In this document: positions 57,920-64,000 of the stretch, one piece after another
Numbering within the stretch: position 1 is the first letter of the stretch
Layout: every line of letters begins with the position of its first letter
Source of the DNA: Mercurialis annua
Taxonomy: Eukaryota; Streptophyta; Magnoliopsida; Malpighiales; Euphorbiaceae
Assembly: GCF_937616625.2 (NCBI RefSeq)
Contig: NC_065570.1
Span: 71,761,665 to 71,825,664 of the forward strand
DNA: 64,000 bases
Direction: 5' to 3'
Made by a program: the position numbers and the translations under genes
The notes under the pieces: generated by a model
Database searches by the model: none
Told to the model about the DNA's origin: nothing
Seen by the model: only the letters and a program-made list of their open reading frames with translations

Positions 57920-59820
57920 CTAAACACGGTCTTTAGAAATCTTGACGAGGAGATCACGGGCGATGGCCTGGGGATCCAACCCGTTAACCCCAGAAAGATC
58001 AATATTGGGATTCTGCTCCAGAAGCTTCTTCCCAATCGCAAGGCGATACTCGCTTATCAGAGCAGAGTAAAAAGCCTTCGTATCTAGCAGACGGATGTGA
58101 AGACCTTCAACCTCCGTTCTAAGACTATCCCTCTCCCCACCAACAAGGGAATTGATCCGAATGAGCTCCTCGATCTCTTGAGTCAAGTCATCGGTCTTTT
58201 TCTCAATCACTTTCACTTGGCGATCATTAATCGCATCCTGCGCCTTGAGCTGCGCCAGAAGGGAATCATGCTCTTCCAAAGAGGCCTTCAATTTCGCCCT
58301 TTCAGACTCGGAAGTCGCCAAAAGAGCAGACAGACGCTCGACCTCCTCCTCGGCACACTGTCGGCGGTCGTTCAATACCAGAACAGATTGAAGGGCCTAC
58401 ACACCAGAAATAAACAAATAAGAAAGCAACTGAATACAAAAAACATATTATACTCAAGAAAGAAAGCACTTACAGAGAAACCATGAAAACAAGCCAGATC
58501 GGAAAGCTCCTGACCCGGCCTACCACAGAACCACGTGACATCATCGGGAATCGCCAAAGTCCGGATATATTCCGCTAGCACTCTCGGATTCAGCAAACTG
58601 GCAGGATCCTGACCTTCGACCCATTGAACCAAGTCTGGAGCAGAAGAAGAGCTTCCAGGAAAACTCTCCCTCGTAGGAGAATCATCGACAACTCGACGTC
58701 TTTTTCTAGACGGAGAATCCGGGTCTCGACCTAGAGAAATCTCCCCCGAATCAGCAACAACAGGCCCCTCTGAGGCCACACCCCCAACTCCCCCCGAAAC
58801 GATAGATGATGCTAGAGGGGGGAGTAGTGACGGAATCGCCTCGTCGCCGACTGGAACAGCCGAGTCATCACCATCATCATCATTTATAACAATAACCTCA
58901 GGCAACGCTACCTCGGCGGGAGCTAGGGGGATATCAACAGGAGCCCCATCCACGACAATGTCGCCAGGAATAACGTCGGCGATAGGAACGTCAGGACCAC
59001 CCATCGGAACGTCCAAATCTACTTGAAATCCGGAAAGGAAATCGTCAGAAGAAGAAGACATCCTACAAAAGAAACATTAAAAAGAACTTAAGCAAATTAA
59101 TATACCTTGGACAAAAGAGTAGCAAAGATCCGCCAAGCCTCGAGGAGGATCCTCCAAAGGAAACCATCGACTCCGAAGATGACTATTAACCAAGACATCT
59201 AAAATGGGACGCGACACAATACTACAGGAAGATATGTCAAAAGCAAGCTTTGACTCGGATAAACTTAAAGGAGAAGAATAGCTCCGAACTGGATGAGAAG
59301 AAAAACCATCCGAAAAATGAAGAAAAGCAAATTTATGATAGACAATAAAGAAGCGCCTTCGCCAGCGACTGGTTAGGCAAGGAAGATAAATACGAGATCG
59401 CCCTTCTCTACCAAGGGCGAAAACGAAGCAGCCATCACACTTCCTAAAGTCTACAAAATGATATAACACTTTGAGAGAAGGGGCACAGCCCCGGAGCCTA
59501 CATGCCTCCGAAAAGGCGAGCACTACTCTAATCGTACCAGGGTAAAGTTGCCCTAGAGCAACCTTTAAATCCCTACACACTTCTACTAAAAAGGGATCCA
59601 AAGGAAACCTAAGACCAGCAGCAAATTGCTCTTCAAAAAGAACCGCCCTACAAGAAGATCCGGGAGAGTCAGACGCAGCCATATCGGCACCGGGTAATAT
59701 TACCCTATAATCAAAAGGAAAACTATACTTAAAATAGATATCTAAGACTTCATCCCTACGAAGCTTCGATCGGGTAAAAGCCATAGCAGCGCAAGCATCT
59801 TCCACTCGACTAAGAGGCAT
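57920..59820 (-). CDS. Antisense gene of element T2 (Transposase_28-like domain, then acidic and coiled-coil exons)
   Basis: The antisense coding blocks are 59106-59820, 58474-59061 and 57920-58396. Block 1 begins MPLSRVEDACAAMAFTRSKL and carries the same domain as the T1 antisense protein (AVLFEEQFAAGLRFPLDPFL, then GTIRVVLAFSEACRLRGCAP). Block 2 is Pro/Asp-rich with a basic RKRRR cluster. Block 3 is a coiled coil (heptads in EEEVERLSALLATSESERAK) and is homologous in position to the third T1 exon. Blocks 2 and 3 join in phase 0 across GT-AG. Between blocks 1 and 2 the obvious AAG/GTATAT donor and TTGTAG acceptor are present, but they do not keep the frame. Either another site is used, this copy has a small indel, or block 2 starts on its own ATG at 59061. 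Confidence 0.7.
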
Positions 59821-60039
59821 CCTAGAACAGGGAATCACAAACATAAACACAAAATAAGGATCAAACAAAAAATATATTGAAGAACACGTTGAAGAACACA
59901 TCAAAGAACAACAAGTACAGAAGAAATTTCCAGAATATAAAGCATGGAGAGTATACAAAGAAGAAAGCCATATTAACATCCAAACGACGAAAGAAAACAT
60001 ACCTGAAAAATCTGGAGAAAATAAGTCACAAAGAATCAA

Positions 60040-60345
60040 ACAATCAAACGAAGAACGAAAAGGAAATAGCTACAAGAAATGAGAGTAAATTCGAAAAGCA
60101 AAGTAAGAGGGAAAAGAAGAAATGCGAAGAGATTAAATACAAAACGCTTTTGAATCATTAACCGTTTAAATCATTAAATGCCGACACGTGGCAACACAGA
60201 ATCTTACTAAAGAAGAAACGTCACCCACAAACATATGAAACGACTCGCCCGGAATGCAAAGCGACTCGCCCGCATAAAAGAACTCAGCTCCAAAAGAGCT
60301 AAAATCCACTAAGGCATAAATGCCAAACTACTTCAGCTCACTTGC
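60040..60345. other. Region between the antisense gene and the 3' LTR of T2
   Basis: It probably contains the promoter and leader of the antisense gene (reading leftward). No further coding sequence is recognised; a short open frame on plus is lysine-rich low complexity. Confidence 0.45.
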
Positions 60346-60352
60346 GGGGGGG
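60346..60352 (+). promoter_or_regulatory. Polypurine tract of element T2
   Basis: A run of seven G four bases before the 3' LTR, followed by the same CTAA as in T1. Confidence 0.7.
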
Positions 60353-60356
60353 CTAA

Positions 60357-60949
60357 TGATGGATACCGAATCCTACTGTAAGTATAATGGAGCCGAGTTG
60401 CAGGAGATCCACTCTCAGGCGACACCGGACTCCCCCTGAAGACGGAAAGATATGAAGGAGATACCGAATCTCTAAGATTCGGTAATACACTAATAAAGAC
60501 CGAATCCCACATGATCCGCCAAGAGCGCGTCAGGTCCGGGATTCGGATACACGACTAAATATGGAAACCTTGTCCTATTTGGACACAAACACTACATATG
60601 GAAGGATAAGCTCTACTTTAGGAAGATAAGACTATTTAGGAAGACGTTCCTAAATAGGACTCTTATCAGATTAAGGTAGATCTCGACAAATCAGGAGAAT
60701 CCTTAAGATACGGCCGAATCCCTACAAAGTAGGATTCACCTACCTAATACAACTCTACTAGGTATATTCGACTACTATAAAAGGAGCACAAGGTATGCCT
60801 AGAATCACAATTACATTCATATACTCAAAACGCTGCTCAAAGCTCTAGACTGACTTTAGCATCGGAGAGTTAATCGGACAACCACCGTCCGGTTAGCTTC
60901 TACCCTGTTTTGCAGGTTCACTCACCGGTTCAGAAGGCAGACTCCATCA
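60357..60949 (+). repeat. 3' LTR of element T2
   Basis: It is the same length as the 5' LTR with one visible difference, and is followed by the duplicated GGTAT. The TATAAAAG box is at about 60776. Confidence 0.95.
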
Positions 60950-61039
60950 GGTATGAATTAATTGTCCTTTTAAGATTTCAAGACGTACCATTATCTTTTA
61001 ATTTTTCTTTCTAAATAAACGACTTTATAATTCAAATTA

Positions 61040-61426
61040 GGCCTAACAATTTTTTAAATCTAAACCTTTGCGTTTTTTTTATCAATTACGACCAAATCTT
61101 TTAATTTTTACAATTATGTATAATTTGAAACGTTATTTGCAATTATGACCAAAATTTCAAATTTTATTTTTTAAATTTAAATCTTTCAATTTTTTTTATT
61201 AATTGCGACCAAGCGTTTATATCAACCCCTTTTAGAAGTTAGATATTTTTTTAGAATTTGGTTATAATTGATAAAAGATGCAAATTTTGAATTTAAGACA
61301 TGTAACTCAAAGTTTTGGTTACAATTGCAAAAAAGACTTCCAAATAGGATATAATTATAAAAATTAATAAATTTAGCCGTATTTGATAAAAGATGCAAAA
61401 TTTTAGATTTAAAAACTAATTAGACC
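61040..61426. mobile_element. Mutator-like MITE, 387 bases
   Basis: GGCCTAACAATTTTTTAAAT inward from the left matches GGTCTAATTAGTTTTTAAAT inward from the right, and AATTTTTACAATTAT-type blocks continue the match. The flanking 9-base repeats are TTCAAATTA (61031-61039) and TTCAATTTA (61427-61435), with one mismatch. The ends resemble those of the MITE at 29800-30146. Confidence 0.65.
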
Positions 61427-61435
61427 TTCAATTTA

Positions 61436-61843
61436 CAAAATACTATTAACAAATATTAATTATTAGGATTATGTTAGTCTTTATATTTACAATTTAAAAC
61501 ATAGGAATTTTTTTAATATGTGTTAGTTTGATTAGATGGATAAGGAAAGAGTATGGATACGATATTGGGTGACTTTGATTTTTAATAATTTTACAAAACC
61601 AATTATTAATAAAAAAAATACAAGACTTTAGGTCATCAATTTTTAGAAAAAAGAAACTTTAGGTAATTTGTGTTTAAACCCACCCACCCATCAAAGAATT
61701 TCTGTTTGGTTGGCCCAGCAAAAAATTGGGGAAAGGGCAACTTCGAGTTCCTGATGTTTATTGGAAACGTGAAACTCATTAAAATAAGGCATCCAATAGG
61801 ACTGTTGACTCCATTCCATTAGATAAATACCTCCCCGTCTTCA
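61436..61843. other. Upstream region of the PHD/GNAT gene
   Basis: AT-rich, no gene seen; a likely promoter region for the PHD/GNAT gene. Confidence 0.45.
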
Positions 61844-61851
61844 TATAAATA
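61844..61851 (+). promoter_or_regulatory. TATA box of the PHD/GNAT gene
   Basis: TATAAATA, about 190 bases before the start codon. Confidence 0.6.
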
Positions 61852-62041
61852 CTTTTTCATCTTTCCCTTTCAATTTTTTGTTTGAAATTATCTTCCTCTT
61901 TCATTGGAGTAGCGGCAGAAGGTTTAATCTAATTAGTGATAACTACTTCAATTAATCTGTTAAACAAAACCCATAAACTATAAAATTACGGCTGTTCTTC
62001 GTCTATTGATAATCGAATTAAAGAATTGATACAGTGCAAAT

Positions 62042-63625
62042 ATGAAGAAAATAAAGAGAGTAGATTTTCTGAGTTGCCAAACAGAAACGGATCAAGATCC
62101 TGTGTCTCTGAAGAGAAAAAGGGGAAGACCTAGGAAATTAAAGAGTGATTTGGAAGACGGACAAATCATCAAAGTACAAAGCCCAACCAGAAGAGGCAAG
62201 AAAATACGTTTTTTAAATCGAAACCCTAATGCAATCTTGTGTTGGTTGATTGAGAAAAATATGGTACTAGAGGGAACAAAAGTGCAATACCGTCTTCTTA
62301 AGAGATCTACTAATTTAACAGAAGGGAGGATCACCCGTTACGGAATTGAATGCGATTGTTGTCTGCAAATTTTTGGCCTTTCAGAGTTCGAAGCGCATGC
62401 TAAGAGCACTAGACATAGGCCAGCTGCAAATATTATATTAGAAGATGGCAGGTCATTGACTGATTGTCTGGCACAACTGGCAGAGACCGGCGAGGGTATG
62501 ACAAGCACAAGAATTCCCGGGAGGAAGAATCTTGAGATAGAAAAGGTAAAACAGGGAAATGAGAATGCCAGCGACGGTATAACAAGTACAAGAATTCCGG
62601 TGAGGAAGAATCCTGGGAGAAAAAAGGTGGGACGGGAAAACAAGGACGCCAGCGATAGCATCTGCTCCTTTTGTTATGACGGAGGTGATTTACTTATATG
62701 CGATCAGTGTCCATCAGTCTTCCATAAAAATTGCCTTGGCGTGGAGGAAATTCCTGAGGAGAACTGGTCTTGTCCATTTTGCTGTTGTAACAATTGTGGC
62801 CAAAACAAATTACTAAACAATGATGATCAGCAAGAGGGTTTCATTCTCAGTTGTGATCAATGCCCGCGTAAATTTCATGTAGCGTGTGCACGGAACATAG
62901 GAGTAGTCAAGTTAGAACGGAAAAGTACAGAAGATACTTGGTTTTGTAGCAATAAGTGCGAATTTGTATTCTCAAGCCTCCAACAGCTTCTGAGAAAACC
63001 AATTGCCTTAGGTGAAGACAATCTCACTTGGACATTGTTAAAGCCGATGAAGCCAAATCGCTTTGATCTCGGGGTATCATCAGCGAATAACCGAAAACTT
63101 AATCTTTCACTTGAAGTGATTCACAAGTGCTTTGAACCAGTTAAAGAAGCATACACAGGACAAGATCTTGTTGAAGACATTGTTTTTAGTAGAGGATCTA
63201 ACCTTAGTCGCTTGAACTTCCGAGGATTTTACACAGTAGTTCTAGAGAGGAACAACGAATTAATAACTGTTGCTAATGTGCGCATCTCTGGAAACAAGGT
63301 GGCTGAGATACCACTCGTAGCCACCAAATTTGGGTATCGAAGACAAGGAATGTGCAGAATATTAATGAATGAGCTCGAGAGGCAACTTACGAACTTACGA
63401 GTGGAGAAGTTAGTTCTACCTGCTGCAGATAGCACGCTTGAGACATGGACAAAATCTTTCGGATTCTCAGTCATGACAGATGGTGATAAAAAAGCAAATT
63501 CAGATTATCCTGTTCTGGTTTTCCAAGGTACAGTCTTGTGCCAGAAATTCTTAGAGAGGTCCATTCTGCAAGATCAAAGCTTGGATGATCCAGCTGTCCG
63601 CGGCAAATTAGTCGATAAATCTTGA
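62042..63625 (+). CDS. IDM1-like nuclear protein: AT-hook, tify-binding-type domain, PHD finger and GNAT acetyltransferase
   Basis: Proteins of this group read chromatin with PHD fingers and acetylate histones; IDM1 acts in active DNA demethylation. The 527-residue intronless frame has an AT-hook-like RKRGRPRK (24-33) and a Cys/His domain at about 100-140 (YGIECDCCLQIFGLSEFEAH), as in tify-domain-binding (TDBD) regions. A PHD finger lies at 208-248 (CSFCYDGGDLLICDQCPSVF) and a second, degenerate PHD-like zinc region at 252-306. A GNAT fold at about 370-495 has the acetyl-CoA signature FGYRRQGMCRILMNELE. Residues 153-206 are two copies of a 27-residue unit (TSTRIP-RKN). The protein is shorter than the IDM1-type proteins I know, and these usually have introns. 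Catalytic activity is not shown by the sequence. Confidence 0.88.
   Translation: MKKIKRVDFLSCQTETDQDPVSLKRKRGRPRKLKSDLEDGQIIKVQSPTRRGKKIRFLNRNPNAILCWLIEKNMVLEGTKVQYRLLKRSTNLTEGRITRYGIECDCCLQIFGLSEFEAHAKSTRHRPAANIILEDGRSLTDCLAQLAETGEGMTSTRIPGRKNLEIEKVKQGNENASDGITSTRIPVRKNPGRKKVGRENKDASDSICSFCYDGGDLLICDQCPSVFHKNCLGVEEIPEENWSCPFCCCNNCGQNKLLNNDDQQEGFILSCDQCPRKFHVACARNIGVVKLERKSTEDTWFCSNKCEFVFSSLQQLLRKPIALGEDNLTWTLLKPMKPNRFDLGVSSANNRKLNLSLEVIHKCFEPVKEAYTGQDLVEDIVFSRGSNLSRLNFRGFYTVVLERNNELITVANVRISGNKVAEIPLVATKFGYRRQGMCRILMNELERQLTNLRVEKLVLPAADSTLETWTKSFGFSVMTDGDKKANSDYPVLVFQGTVLCQKFLERSILQDQSLDDPAVRGKLVDKS
62495..62656 (+). repeat. 81-base tandem duplication inside the PHD/GNAT gene
   Basis: Units 62495-62575 and 62576-62656 both start GGTATRACAAG and end GCCAGCGA; they encode the 27-residue repeat before the PHD finger. 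Confidence 0.85.
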
Positions 63626-64000
63626 ACTCACTTTCTGTAGTCTCTGTTAATTGCTGCCTGAATTTAAATCAAAAGATGAGAATTTATATGTATATATCTA
63701 TGCAGTTAAGAGAGCTAGAAATTGAATTGCTACATATGTTCTAGCCACCCCACAACCTATAGTTGTTTTGTATCTATTCTGTTCTTTTTGTACGGCAAAT
63801 GAATGATTCTGGTAATTTCTTGAAGCTTATCAGTATTAGTTCTTTAATTTTCTCCTTTTCCCTTTATGCCTTCCCTTAAAGTTTGACTGTTTGAATATAA
63901 CTCTCATGTGTAATGTGGAATGTTGACTAGTAAAATTTCCTCTTTATCCAGACAAAATCGATAGAGAGGTAAGGATCTATAGACCACTTTGACATATTCA
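63626..64000. other. 3' region of the PHD/GNAT gene
   Basis: It should contain the 3' untranslated region. Nothing else is recognised up to the window edge. Confidence 0.5.

Larger units (their letters stand above)
54121..60949 (+). mobile_element. Non-autonomous Tat-lineage LTR retrotransposon with gag-protease and antisense gene but no RT/IN (element T2)
   Basis: This 6,829-base element has 593-base LTRs and is flanked by the duplication GGTAT (54116-54120, 60950-60954). The LTRs differ at one position that I can see (CCCTATTTT against CCCTGTTTT), so it is young. It shares with T1 the TGATGGATA/CCATCA ends, the primer-binding site, the R/U5 hairpin, a homologous gag and the antisense gene. 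Reverse transcriptase, RNase H and integrase are missing entirely. In their place are about 640 bases with a 72-base tandem repeat. Movement would need enzymes from another element. Confidence 0.93.

Overview
This is a window of plant nuclear DNA, almost certainly from a eudicot. The evidence is AT-rich intergenic sequence, GT-AG introns, plant-only gene families (an autoinhibited Ca2+-ATPase, a DWARF14-type strigolactone receptor, an ARM-repeat protein, a VDAC porin with the usual six exons, an F-box protein and an IDM1-like PHD/acetyltransferase) and a dense load of plant transposons. The species cannot be named from the sequence alone.

Layout. 1-4753 (minus): plasma-membrane-type Ca2+-ATPase of the ACA1/ACA2 group, with its last exon(s) beyond the left edge. 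5.8-6.2 kb: RNase H relic. 6.6-9.4 kb: a Mutator-like element split by a second one that carries a captured B3-domain gene fragment (a Pack-MULE). 9.6-11.7 kb: two more non-autonomous TIR elements. 14.6-24.3 kb: a young Tat-lineage Ty3/gypsy LTR retrotransposon with a damaged pol and a spliced antisense gene. 25.7-26.4 kb: hAT-like element. 27.2-28.1 kb (plus): D14 receptor. 28-34 kb: gene-poor, with MITEs. 34.4-36.1 kb (minus): ARM-repeat protein. 36.75-41.69 kb: a 4.94-kb Mutator-like element with perfect 9-bp target duplications, a MuDR-type DNA-binding domain and a truncated plant mobile domain. 42-45 kb: MITEs, a possible SINE and a second RNase H relic. 45.4-47.4 kb (plus): VDAC. 48-49.4 kb: MITEs. 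50.2-51.4 kb (minus): F-box protein. 53.2-53.7 kb: a Stowaway nested in another MITE. 54.1-60.95 kb: a second young Tat-lineage element that kept gag-protease and the antisense gene but has no reverse transcriptase, RNase H or integrase. 61 kb: MITE. 62.0-63.6 kb (plus): PHD/GNAT protein.

The host genes are unrelated single genes, each under its own control. The mobile fraction is the more unusual part. Both LTR elements share a primer-binding site, a structured R/U5 hairpin and a spliced antisense gene facing gag. Three different Mutator-like families here are packed with runs of short perfect palindromes. One Mutator-like element has a plant mobile domain where the catalytic transposase should be.
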